A stretch of DNA of 37,821 bases from an uncultured Prevotellaceae bacterium (lineage in GTDB: Bacteria; Bacteroidota; Bacteroidia; Bacteroidales; Bacteroidaceae): contig CALCEL010000048.1 in assembly GCA_937900485.1 (NCBI GenBank), forward strand, positions 1 to 37,821. The letters run 5' to 3'. The notes beneath the pieces were generated by a model. That model searched no databases, was not told the DNA's origin, and saw only the letters and a program-made list of their open reading frames with translations. This document shows positions 1 through 7,444 of the stretch, in pieces. Every line of letters starts with the position of its first letter. Within the stretch, counting starts at the first letter, position 1. The position numbers and the translations under genes were made by a program.

Positions 1-17
1 AAGTCGGGGCTTTGCGT

Positions 18-57
18 AAAAAAAGAGGATGTGCCTATTTTGACACACCCTCTTTTT
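18..57 (-). terminator. Rho-independent terminator of the PL11 lyase gene
   Basis: Read on the minus strand, a stem of about 14 bp (AAAAAGAGGGTGTG paired with CACATCCTCTTTTT, one G-U wobble) closes a 10-nt loop and ends in a run of U. It lies 64 bases past the lyase stop codon. The A/T arms on both sides would let it work in both directions, but the gene beyond the left edge is not visible. Confidence 0.75.
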
Positions 58-74
58 GCCTATAGAAATAAGAA

Positions 75-104
75 GTGGGATGAGTCATAACAGACACATC
101 CCAC
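75..104 (-). promoter_or_regulatory. Hairpin just after the PL11 stop codon
   Basis: GTGGGATG (75-82) pairs with CATCCCAC (97-104), and the stem can be extended by a few pairs with one mismatch. There is no U tract next to it, so it is probably an mRNA 3'-end stabilising hairpin placed before the true terminator at 18-57. The function is inferred from structure only. Confidence 0.4.
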
Positions 105-120
105 CTTGATTATCGTCGTC

Positions 121-3100
121 TTATCTGAATAACATCTTCTTGACCGTTCCGTCAGACATCTTCACGAGATATACACGTCCGGTCTGCGGTTCGACAACCA
201 CACGTCCGTCAGTAGTGAGATAAGCGACAGGAGTCACTGTCTCCGTAATATCCTCCATGCCCGTTGTCTCATCGGCAAACATGTCCCTTACAGGAGCGCT
301 ATTGCCGTCGCCAACGTAGTAGAGTCGGAAATTGTCGAAGATGGCCCAGTCATAAGTCGTGTCCATGCTCTTGCGAACTCCGAAGCGTAATGTGCCGTCA
401 GAGACATATACACGAAGAATGTTCTCGTACAGTCCAGCTTCGAACGCCATTTCAGCGTCTCGCATATTATTCGGGTAAGCAGTGAGGCCAGTGGCCGCCT
501 GTAAGTCCGCCAGTCCGATGCTGCTACGCAGTCTGATAGCCTGTGCGGCGTCATTGGCGTATAATGTGGCGAGTTTGTTTGTGCCGTCATCATTCAATCC
601 GTTGCGATAGAATCCGTTGACAGTCAGGATATACCATCCGTTAGACAGTCCGCTGAGAGTCTGATAGGTGTCAAATGTCTTGTTATAATGCTCAGCGTCC
701 GTATAAGATTGGAATGCGAATCCTGTGCCGCTCCATCCGTTGTTGTTATTAGCGTTGAAGCCTCCGTTTGTGACAGCTATCTCAGTTGCGTTCATAACCT
801 TGCAGTTGAGTAGGAAGTTGTCGAACTGCATCTGTCCCGCATACCTGTTGGTATTATATATGATACTTGCCATCTTGACGAAAGACGAGCTGACTGTCAT
901 GCGTGTTCCGTCCACATAAATGTACGTTCCCGTCTGTGACGAGCGCAGTGACACGTGATGACTTATCGTTGGTGCTGTCTCCGTCTTAAAATATGTGCCC
1001 TTTGTCACGGAGTAATTGCCTATGACAGTCTCGCCCACAACAATCTCACCTGTTGTCGCTCCCGTGAATGCGCGGAACGTTACAATAGCGTTTCCGTTCT
1101 CGTCACGCAGTACAAAATCGCCGGCGCGTGTAGCGTTCGAACCGATGATGGACGTCTGTGCGAAATCGAAGTCGAACTGATACACCGTAGTGTTTTTGTA
1201 TTCAGCTATAGTAGGGAGAGTGAAGATAGCCGATGTGCCGTTGTTGGCGTCGAGCACGCTCTTCAGCCATATACATTTAGATTCGCTTGCTCCGTCAGCC
1301 TGCTGAACAGCTGTCAGTCGGTTGTCGAGAACTATCGTCCAGTTGTCCATCCAGTCTGCGTCCTCGAAGTTCTGTGCGAAGACGTTAAGGTAGACAGACT
1401 CGTCGATTTGGTAAGAGGAGTCGATAGCGCCACCGACATGGAGGTAATAGCACTTATTGGCGCTGTTGAAGAATACAGTGCCGAAATGACCGGACACCTG
1501 AGCGGAGCATTCCACCTTCACGTCGAGCAGACTGGCGGATCCTGCTGTCATCTGCTGCAAAGAGCCGAGCAGGTAGTCTCCGTCTGCGAGAGCACCCTCA
1601 GAGCGTATGTCAATAACCGGCACAAGATACTGAGGCCCGTATTGCCAATTCTGCTTGCGTACGAAGAGAGAGCCGATGTTGAGGCGGTCTCCATTGGCAT
1701 TACCGTTGCCCTTGACATCGAACACCAGTCGTGAGCCCTCCTTAATGGTAAGGTTGTTGACCGTCATGTGAGCATATCCGTTGTCATTCACGTAAGGAGT
1801 AGACTTCAGGTTACTTGTGATATAGAGAGCTGAGCCGTATTCCATGGAGATAGACTTATAGTAGCTCTCTGACGCCACGAGGTCAGAGCCGAAGAACAGC
1901 TCCGTGAAGCGGTTTGCCCACACGTCACTGTTAGTGATGCTGCCGTTACAGATGAGGGCACCCTGCCAGATGTCCGTCTTACCTGAGTGAGAATGAGTCT
2001 GGTATGGCAGATGAGCCGCAGATGAGCCTTGCTTACACAGATTAGTCTTTCCGGACAATCCGTTGCCGGAGAGTCTGATGCGGTCCCATGTGTGCTTTGT
2101 CTCCGTGTACTGCACACGGTCACCGCCCTCTATCGTGGTGCGTGAGTTCAGGAACAGCGTTGATGGCTGTGCGCCGCTATTTATGTTGACAGAATACTCG
2201 GAGCCATTGCCGTCAGGCCAGACGAACACGTCCTTTCCGTTGAGTGATGTGGTGATTGAGCCGTTATTGCCGATGCCGGTGCGTCCTGTCCACGTCAGTG
2301 CCGGAGGAGCCTGAGTCAGTCCCTCAAGCTCACCTACGAAGAAGCTTGGGTGAGGAGGCTGGTTATATCCCTCAGTCTGCCATACCATAGCTTGGCGATA
2401 TTGATGGTCATACCATAGAGACTGCATGCGGTGTTCAGTCGGGGTGACAGTGGTATAGACACGTATAAAACGGTTGTCAGATGTTCTCATCACAATCTCC
2501 TCACGCCAGTCGCCAATGATGTCGCCCGTGGCGCAAGGATTCTTCTTCGTGCCGTTGATACAAGCAGTGGCATAGCTGCCATGTCCTGTGTCGTAAATTC
2601 TCTGTCCTAACTTGTCCACAAACAGATAGCCCTCACTTGAGCCAGGTCCGTTGATGGTCTCTGACAGCAGGTCGCCGTCCCAGTATATGCGGAAATTGAG
2701 AGCCATAGGATACGGAGTCTGTGCGTTCCAGTTGTTAGACATCGAGCTGATATAGACAGGAGATGTCGGGTTAGGCTGTACATAGCTCAACGGAATGATT
2801 CCGGACTGTGAAGACGCTCCGATACCTCCAGGATATTCGTTCGTGAAGTTGCCTGCCATGGCTCGTCCGTCATCAGACGTGCCCACGCTTCTCGCATAAA
2901 TCTCGCATGTGGTGGCGTTTCTGTAATTGTTACATGGTTTCTCCTCATTACAAGAGAAAGTCTCCAGTCCCTTTCTGAAAGGATCGAGGTCGCCGGTATG
3001 TGAGGCGTCTCCATGTCCGAGAGCTGTTGACGAGCAGCCGTGCAGAGACGTGTCTCCAGTATGGAAGTCGAGCACCATTGAGCCGTATACAATCTCATCG

Positions 3101-4269
3101 CTTCCGTCCTCATCGACGTCGGCTATGGCGAAGTTATGGTGTCCCTGTCCGTACCATCCGCTGTTAGTGTAGCTGTGCCATGTGTTTCCCACCTTATAAA
3201 GCTTGTTCGTGCTCTTGTTCACTCGGTAGGTGCATGCGTCAGTCTTCGTGTATATACCACGTCCGAGGAAGATATAAGGGTTAACGCCGTCTAGATACGG
3301 AGCGCCCATGAAATACTTGCTTGAGCGGTGACCGTACGAGTCGCCCCAGTCGGATGCGTTACCTCGAGGTAAAGGATATGTGATGACGTCGTATGTGTAT
3401 CCGTTTCGTCCATTGATATACATGAGCCATTCCTCGCCTGAGTTAGAGAATGTCATGTTCGCCGTATGCACGATACCGTTTCTTATGTTCTCGTTGACGT
3501 TTCCGATGGTCTCTGTCGTGCCGTCGGAATGGTGTATCACTGTGTTCGCTCCGCCTCGATACAGCACCTCGCACGCTCCGTCTTCGTTCCAGTCAAACGC
3601 CACGGCGTCCCACTGCTCGTCGGCACCGTAGCAAATGTTAGGGCCGCAGTCAATCCACCAAAGACGTCCGTAGTTGATGCTTGACGCGTACACCTCAATC
3701 TGGCAATACATCTGTTTGTTCGACACAGGGAAGAGCTCGTCTTGGTCTGTCTGGTTCTTGCGTTTTACGATAAAGTCTATTTTCCCGTCGCCATCGACGT
3801 CACCTAAAGAGATATCATTTATTGTGTAATTCGCCATTGCCGTGGACGGGTTGTTTTGTTTCCACACCGTCACTCCGCTGCGCGCCTGCACGTTAGACAC
3901 CGGAAACTCGAAATACTGGTTTTGCCAAGGTGTCACTGCAGCGCACTGCTGTCCGGCCACTCCGTTCTTAACCGGAACGACGGTGTATGAGCTTGAGGAG
4001 CCTCCTCCCGAATCGACATAATTGGACACACTCAGATTCTGTGCTATAAGCGACCCGTCACGATACAGATTATAGGTCACGTCATAGTACTCGTCTGCCT
4101 GTACACGCCAACTGACATACACGCCAGACTGAACGCTTACCGCAACTAAACCTCTGTCCAACTGATCCGTCTTACGCTGAGCATAAGTGTTACTGACGGA
4201 TACGACAGAGAGCACCGCAAGAGCGGCCGCACCTTTGAACCCTTTCAGGGATTCACGAAATTTACCCAT
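121..4269 (-). CDS. Secreted rhamnogalacturonan lyase, family PL11, with long C-terminal extension
   Basis: Predicted to cleave the rhamnogalacturonan-I backbone of pectin by beta-elimination outside the cell. The 1382-aa product starts with a signal peptide ending near NTYAQ (residue 31). The PL11 core, roughly 32-650, begins RKTDQLDRGLVAV and carries the repeated Asp-rich calcium-binding loops typical of the beta-propeller (DVDGDGKIDF, DWNEDG, DVDEDGSDEI, GDASHTGDLDP, GDIIGDWREE). PL11 enzymes are usually about 600-800 aa, so about 700 residues are extra: a Ser/Gly/Asn-rich part, a jelly-roll-like part (about 975-1150), and a module at about 1169-1321 that looks like a carbohydrate-binding domain (inference). 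The last 20 or so residues (DGRVVV...GRVYLVKMSDGTVKKML) resemble degenerate type IX sorting tails common in Prevotella. It is a single gene with terminator-like structures downstream and no SusC/SusD neighbours. The family call is firm; the extension domains are tentative. Confidence 0.9.
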   Translation of the reverse strand: MGKFRESLKGFKGAAALAVLSVVSVSNTYAQRKTDQLDRGLVAVSVQSGVYVSWRVQADEYYDVTYNLYRDGSLIAQNLSVSNYVDSGGGSSSSYTVVPVKNGVAGQQCAAVTPWQNQYFEFPVSNVQARSGVTVWKQNNPSTAMANYTINDISLGDVDGDGKIDFIVKRKNQTDQDELFPVSNKQMYCQIEVYASSINYGRLWWIDCGPNICYGADEQWDAVAFDWNEDGACEVLYRGGANTVIHHSDGTTETIGNVNENIRNGIVHTANMTFSNSGEEWLMYINGRNGYTYDVITYPLPRGNASDWGDSYGHRSSKYFMGAPYLDGVNPYIFLGRGIYTKTDACTYRVNKSTNKLYKVGNTWHSYTNSGWYGQGHHNFAIADVDEDGSDEIVYGSMVLDFHTGDTSLHGCSSTALGHGDASHTGDLDPFRKGLETFSCNEEKPCNNYRNATTCEIYARSVGTSDDGRAMAGNFTNEYPGGIGASSQSGIIPLSYVQPNPTSPVYISSMSNNWNAQTPYPMALNFRIYWDGDLLSETINGPGSSEGYLFVDKLGQRIYDTGHGSYATACINGTKKNPCATGDIIGDWREEIVMRTSDNRFIRVYTTVTPTEHRMQSLWYDHQYRQAMVWQTEGYNQPPHPSFFVGELEGLTQAPPALTWTGRTGIGNNGSITTSLNGKDVFVWPDGNGSEYSVNINSGAQPSTLFLNSRTTIEGGDRVQYTETKHTWDRIRLSGNGLSGKTNLCKQGSSAAHLPYQTHSHSGKTDIWQGALICNGSITNSDVWANRFTELFFGSDLVASESYYKSISMEYGSALYITSNLKSTPYVNDNGYAHMTVNNLTIKEGSRLVFDVKGNGNANGDRLNIGSLFVRKQNWQYGPQYLVPVIDIRSEGALADGDYLLGSLQQMTAGSASLLDVKVECSAQVSGHFGTVFFNSANKCYYLHVGGAIDSSYQIDESVYLNVFAQNFEDADWMDNWTIVLDNRLTAVQQADGASESKCIWLKSVLDANNGTSAIFTLPTIAEYKNTTVYQFDFDFAQTSIIGSNATRAGDFVLRDENGNAIVTFRAFTGATTGEIVVGETVIGNYSVTKGTYFKTETAPTISHHVSLRSSQTGTYIYVDGTRMTVSSSFVKMASIIYNTNRYAGQMQFDNFLLNCKVMNATEIAVTNGGFNANNNNGWSGTGFAFQSYTDAEHYNKTFDTYQTLSGLSNGWYILTVNGFYRNGLNDDGTNKLATLYANDAAQAIRLRSSIGLADLQAATGLTAYPNNMRDAEMAFEAGLYENILRVYVSDGTLRFGVRKSMDTTYDWAIFDNFRLYYVGDGNSAPVRDMFADETTGMEDITETVTPVAYLTTDGRVVVEPQTGRVYLVKMSDGTVKKMLFR

Positions 4270-4639
4270 GTTGTTAAAGTTTTGGTTAGTTAAATGATAT
4301 TAGGTTAATATATATATACAATATCTATTAGGTCTTTGCTCTCAAGGACGTTTGAAGATTATTGGTATGCGATGCGCCGCGAATATATATAGTATGTGCC
4401 AAATAAACAAATTTTTCGCAATTTATTTTTTTTGTGTTTTTGCTTATATCTGCTTGATAACACCAGACTTACGTTGCTCTCGTCGATGACAATATCATCT
4501 TGCGATGCCCAATGGATGCGCTTTCCAGCATGTTTGTGGCTGTGGAGCGTGACGCGTGTCGTGTTTTTTGGGGGGCGGAGGTGAATTGTTATGATATGAA
4601 CAGTGGAAACGAAAAAAACAGATGACGAAATCTCTATAC
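4270..4639. other. Gene-free stretch upstream of the PL11 lyase
   Basis: No convincing coding sequence was seen on either strand. This is the 5' region of the lyase: A/T-rich with several TATATA runs near 4308-4320 and 4384-4392. I did not find a clean TAnnTTTG box for the lyase. A short palindrome, GATGA-N5-TCATC (4485-4499), is the only operator-like element noticed. Confidence 0.5.
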
Positions 4640-4939
4640 CATTTCGCACATTTTACGTTGTCCGATATTCCTCTTTTTCCGTTGACATGAGGCAGCGAAA
4701 AAATGACTTCTGAAATTTTCTCGTGTCTTATTCGGCGTCTGAAAATCTTAGGTTAGGACGTTGAAACTCTCAGGTTAGGATTTTGAAAAGCTCAGGCCTG
4801 TTTGTAGGCTACAACCTAACCTTAGAATATCAAAAAGAGAACTAAGGCTTTTTAAGAACTTTGTTTTAAGATTATCAGCTGGTTACCCCGTTTTTTTGAA
4901 AAAAATAGGCATAGGAAATCTCGTCACAGGACAAATTGT
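4640..4939 (+). repeat. Copy A of an approximately 300-bp dispersed intergenic repeat
   Basis: This segment matches the reverse complement of 25682-25980 over its whole length at about 80% identity by hand alignment, with almost no gaps. The best-conserved part is a 30-bp identical run (4737-4766) containing CTTAGGTTAGGACG. The AGGTTAGG motif occurs twice directly (near 4749 and 4772) and once inverted (CCTAACCT, 4815-4822), so 4746-4758 can pair with 4813-4826 as a long-range hairpin. Both copies end in AATCTCGTCACA-N2-ACAAATTGT. No ORF is conserved between the copies. It could be a MITE-like element, a structured RNA or a protein-bound intergenic repeat. Confidence 0.85.
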
Positions 4940-5273
4940 CATTTTTTCCACTAAGTGACGTTTACTCTTTGCTTGCAATCGACATACCATGCTGTAGGGA
5001 GGTATAGTGTCCCTTATCAGTGGCAGACTGTTGCGTGAGCCTGGAGTGGGCTATTTCGCATACTATAATGAGTTATAAAGAAGGTGTCAATGGCATCTTC
5101 TTGTGAGCGTACGAACCACTTATTATAACGGAACGTCTGTGGCCGATACCTATATGTGATTAATGATCCTAATCCTGTTGTGTGTGAGGTGAGTATATAA
5201 AAACCTAATTTTTCGGTATTGCATATTTGTATGTGTCGAAGTACCTTCGCGGTTGTTTAACAAATTTATAATT
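4940..5273 (+). other. Gene-free leader region upstream of the S-component gene, with several hairpins
   Basis: No coding sequence was recognised. Short stem-loops are visible: AGGGA...TCCCT around 4996-5016, TATAA-tgag-TTATA near 5065-5078, GAAGGTGTC...GGCATCTTC (about 5080-5101), and CGAAG-tac-CTTCG (5238-5250) just before the coding region. A degenerate promoter-like CATATTTG lies near 5223-5230. None of the riboswitch families whose conserved cores I know (TPP, FMN, SAM-I, cobalamin, purine) could be matched. Confidence 0.35.
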
Positions 5274-5840
5274 ATGAAGGATACTGTTAACTTTTTTCGC
5301 ATTGCAGGTTATGTTGTCCTGTATGTTGTGACTATCTTCGCAACAGCGTTTCTTGGTTTTCTCCATCCGGTTTGTTGGGCGGGACTACCGGTCGTGGCTG
5401 CCTTGCTGGCTGCATTCTCTTATTACGGTTTAGCTCAGTACTGGCGTTTTTTCGGGGCGGGAACTCTGCTTAGTCTTACGTTGAGCATGTTCCTTTATGC
5501 CACGGGGGAGGTGGAGGTTCGTGAGTCTGTCATTATGGTGGCTTTCGGTTTTCTTTCCGACGTCGTACGTCAATATGTTGGCAACTCATCATTGAAAGGT
5601 CTGTTGATTGCCTATCCGGTTCTCTCATTGGGAGATATCAGCTGGGTGCACAAGCTGTGGACAAATACCAGCTGGTATTATGACGGAGCAGTTGAGGAGA
5701 TGGGGCTGGAATATGCGGAAGGTCTGATGGCTTATGCGCATTGGTGGGTGCTTGCGCTTGTCGTTATACTCACTCTTGTTATGAGCTACGTGGGTGTCTT
5801 TGTGTCATCTCGACTTGTTGACTTTAGAAAGGGAAAATGA
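5274..5840 (+). CDS. Putative ECF transporter S component (MptD/Trep_Strep-like membrane protein)
   Basis: A 188-aa very hydrophobic protein with about five or six membrane segments (near residues 11-31, 34-52, 60-78, 86-100, 107-121 and 156-178). Its size, the pattern FGFLSDVVRQ-YVGNSSLKG-LLIAYPVLSLG, the MGLEYAEGLM segment before the last helix, and the basic C-terminal tail (RLVDFRKGK) resemble the MptD/Trep_Strep family of substrate-binding ECF transporter subunits. If so, it would bind a small molecule in the inner membrane and depend on ECF ATPases and a T protein encoded elsewhere; none is in this window. The ATG at 5274 is preferred over an in-frame TTG at 5253. The methyltransferase gene follows within 4 bases, so the two are probably co-transcribed. 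The family call comes from remembered sequence character, and the substrate is unknown. Confidence 0.6.
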   Translation: MKDTVNFFRIAGYVVLYVVTIFATAFLGFLHPVCWAGLPVVAALLAAFSYYGLAQYWRFFGAGTLLSLTLSMFLYATGEVEVRESVIMVAFGFLSDVVRQYVGNSSLKGLLIAYPVLSLGDISWVHKLWTNTSWYYDGAVEEMGLEYAEGLMAYAHWWVLALVVILTLVMSYVGVFVSSRLVDFRKGK

Positions 5841-5844
5841 TATT

Positions 5845-6486
5845 ATGGAAGCTTTAAGAAAATTTTGGAACACTAACGCTCGTCCTCAAGGATGGATGGG
5901 CAAGTTCGCATTGAGTTTGATGAACCTTACGCATACGCCAATGGCATTATGGAACATTTCATTCGTGGATTTCCAACCCGACTGGATTGTATTGGACGCT
6001 GGATGCGGCGGCGGAAAGAATATCGCGAGAATGCTGAAGCGCTGTCCAAAGGGGCAGGTGTACGGTCTCGACTACTCTGATGACAGTGTTTCCTATAGTA
6101 TCAAATACAACAGCAAATACATTGGTGATCGTTGTTTCATCCAGCAAGGTAATGTCATGGACATGCCGTACGAGAATGAGAAGTTCAATTTGGTTACCGC
6201 ATTCGAGACTGTGTATTTCTGGCCAGACCTGAAGAAAGCGTTCTCTGAGGTGTTCCGTGTATTAAAGTCTGACGGAACGTTTATGTTTTCTTACGGCGAC
6301 AAGAACAATAGCACGATGAGTTATTGGGAGAAGGAGATTGACGCCATGAATCTTCTTCCTGTTGATGATATTAGTAAGATACTCGCTGAAGTTGGATTCG
6401 CGGATGTACGGGTGACGAGGAAAGGGGAGTACACCGTCAATTTCTGCGCCAGAAAGCCGTTGGCGCATGTGGCTGCTAACGCGTGA
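5845..6486 (+). CDS. Class I SAM-dependent methyltransferase
   Basis: A 213-aa cytosolic Rossmann-fold methyltransferase. Motif I is VLDAGCGGG (49-57), the acidic ribose-binding position is in GLDYSDDSV (74-82), the adenine-side segment is QGNVMDMPYENEKFNLVTAFETVYFWPD (about 101-128), and the late strands contain EVFRVLKSDGTFMFSY. This is the UbiE/Methyltransf_11 type, whose substrates range from quinones to small metabolites, so the substrate cannot be read from sequence. The ATG at 5845 is preceded by AGAAAGGGAAAA, and a longer in-frame start inside the preceding gene is unlikely. It is separated by 4 bp from the S-component gene, and a hairpin terminator follows. The tight pairing suggests that it acts on, or makes, the transported compound (inference). 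Confidence 0.85.
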   Translation: MEALRKFWNTNARPQGWMGKFALSLMNLTHTPMALWNISFVDFQPDWIVLDAGCGGGKNIARMLKRCPKGQVYGLDYSDDSVSYSIKYNSKYIGDRCFIQQGNVMDMPYENEKFNLVTAFETVYFWPDLKKAFSEVFRVLKSDGTFMFSYGDKNNSTMSYWEKEIDAMNLLPVDDISKILAEVGFADVRVTRKGEYTVNFCARKPLAHVAANA

Positions 6487-6507
6487 CGACATGGTCTGCT
6501 GTAATAG

Positions 6508-6545
6508 AAAAGTCCTGACTTGCTGCTGCGCAAGCCAGGGCTTTT
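6508..6545. terminator. Bidirectional hairpin terminator between converging genes
   Basis: AAAAGTCCTGACTTG (6509-6523) pairs imperfectly with CAAGCCAGGGCTTTT (6531-6545), giving A-rich and T-rich arms on the two sides. It lies between the methyltransferase (plus) and the small exported protein gene (minus), so it can serve both. Confidence 0.75.
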
Positions 6546-6575
6546 CATATATATATAATAATATGTGTGATTAAA

Positions 6576-6896
6576 CTATGACATGGTACGTAAGATGTGA
6601 CGGGCTGATGTCATGCGGGCGTCGTAGCGTACTGTCACCACGTTAGTGCGAGGGTTGAAGTGGACGTCCTTCACTCCGTGTATGTGCTTTGCCTTGGACA
6701 TGACTCTCTTGTTGTTGTTGCGACGCCCCACCTTAATTGTACATGTCCGCATGTCAGGACGGTTGTCGTGCTTCTTGTCAACCATTACGACTGTCGCCTT
6801 CTTGTTGTCGAACTTCTTGTTACTTGCTGACGTTGGTATTGTGCATGCGATCGCCATAATCATCATGGCTGCCATCACCTTATTGATATTCTTCAT
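6576..6896 (-). CDS. Small exported protein with HMA-like (heavy-metal-associated) fold, lacking CxxC
   Basis: A 106-aa protein with a signal peptide (about 1-24, MKNINKVMAAMMIMAIACT...SAS), so probably periplasmic or surface-exposed. Residues 50-106 follow the beta-alpha-beta-beta-alpha-beta order of HMA domains: TCTIKV, a helix with NNKRVMSKAKHIHGV, then KDVHFNPRTNVVTVRYD and a final helix MTSARHILRTMS. The HGVKDVHFNPRTNVVTVRYD segment is the usual HMA core, but the MxCxxC metal site is reduced to a single Cys (C52), so copper-type binding is doubtful. The protein is very basic (many K/R). The ATG at 6896 has a clear AAGGAGA ribosome site upstream; a longer in-frame start at 6953 would spoil the signal peptide. 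Function is unknown. Confidence 0.7.
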   Translation of the reverse strand: MKNINKVMAAMMIMAIACTIPTSASNKKFDNKKATVVMVDKKHDNRPDMRTCTIKVGRRNNNKRVMSKAKHIHGVKDVHFNPRTNVVTVRYDARMTSARHILRTMS

Positions 6897-6953
6897 AATG
6901 TATCTCCTTTTATTTAGTTGTTTGACTTCTTGTTTTTTTTGATTACGATGCAA

Positions 6954-6961
6954 AGATGCGA
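6954..6961 (-). promoter_or_regulatory. Candidate -7 box for the HMA-like gene
   Basis: Read on the minus strand, CATCTTTG lies about 60 bases upstream of the start codon. It is one mismatch from the Bacteroidota -7 consensus TAnnTTTG. I see no clear -33 TTTG element, so this is a moderate call. Confidence 0.4.
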
Positions 6962-7403
6962 TGATTTTATGATGAATGAAAGAGGAAAAATCCTATTCCG
7001 TGAGGCGGAATCCCTAATCGTGGTCGGAGGGTCCCTATGACAAGTCTTTCTCTTTTACATATAAGGTGTGCTTGTGAAATTTTTTTGTCTGGGATGTCAT
7101 GGTGACAGAGTGAGAAATGACGATGACCAGGTGTTATTTTCCTGATTATAGTGTTGAGAATAGTGTTGACGATTGTCAATACACTTGAAAAAGGCAAATG
7201 AAATAATGTTTCATTTGTCTCCATATTTGTTATAATGGTACGAAAAAATAAGATGCGTCAAGAATCAAAATGTTTGGCGGACATTAAGCACATCGAAAAA
7301 ATATATGTGCAGAATCGTTATTCCATGCATGCATTCTGTCGCTCAATATCGACACTTCGGTACAAAAACAATAGCATTTTCGTGTAATTATTGTTGTATA
7401 ACA
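6962..7403. other. Gene-free divergent region
   Basis: No gene was recognised. The stretch separates the divergently transcribed HMA-like gene and acyl-CoA synthetase. The one distinct element is a short inverted repeat, ATTCCG-TGAGG-CGGAAT (6995-7011), which could be an operator for either gene. Small reading frames here lack coding character. Confidence 0.5.
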
Positions 7404-7411
7404 TACTTTTG
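7404..7411 (+). promoter_or_regulatory. -7 promoter box of the acyl-CoA synthetase gene
   Basis: TACTTTTG is an exact match to the Bacteroidota TAnnTTTG consensus. It lies 33 bases before the chosen ATG, giving a short leader. The -33 element is not obvious. Confidence 0.6.
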
Positions 7412-7444
7412 CATCGAACAAAATAGTAATTGTTAAGTAAAGAT

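Noticed and set aside
955..1734. A 259-codon plus-strand frame inside the PL11 gene
   Set aside because: It lies antisense to clear PL11 coding sequence, has no recognisable family, and arises from codon use of the real gene.
4940..5252. A known riboswitch (TPP, FMN, SAM-I, cobalamin or purine) upstream of the S-component gene
   Set aside because: I compared the conserved cores by eye and none matches, so only generic hairpins are reported.
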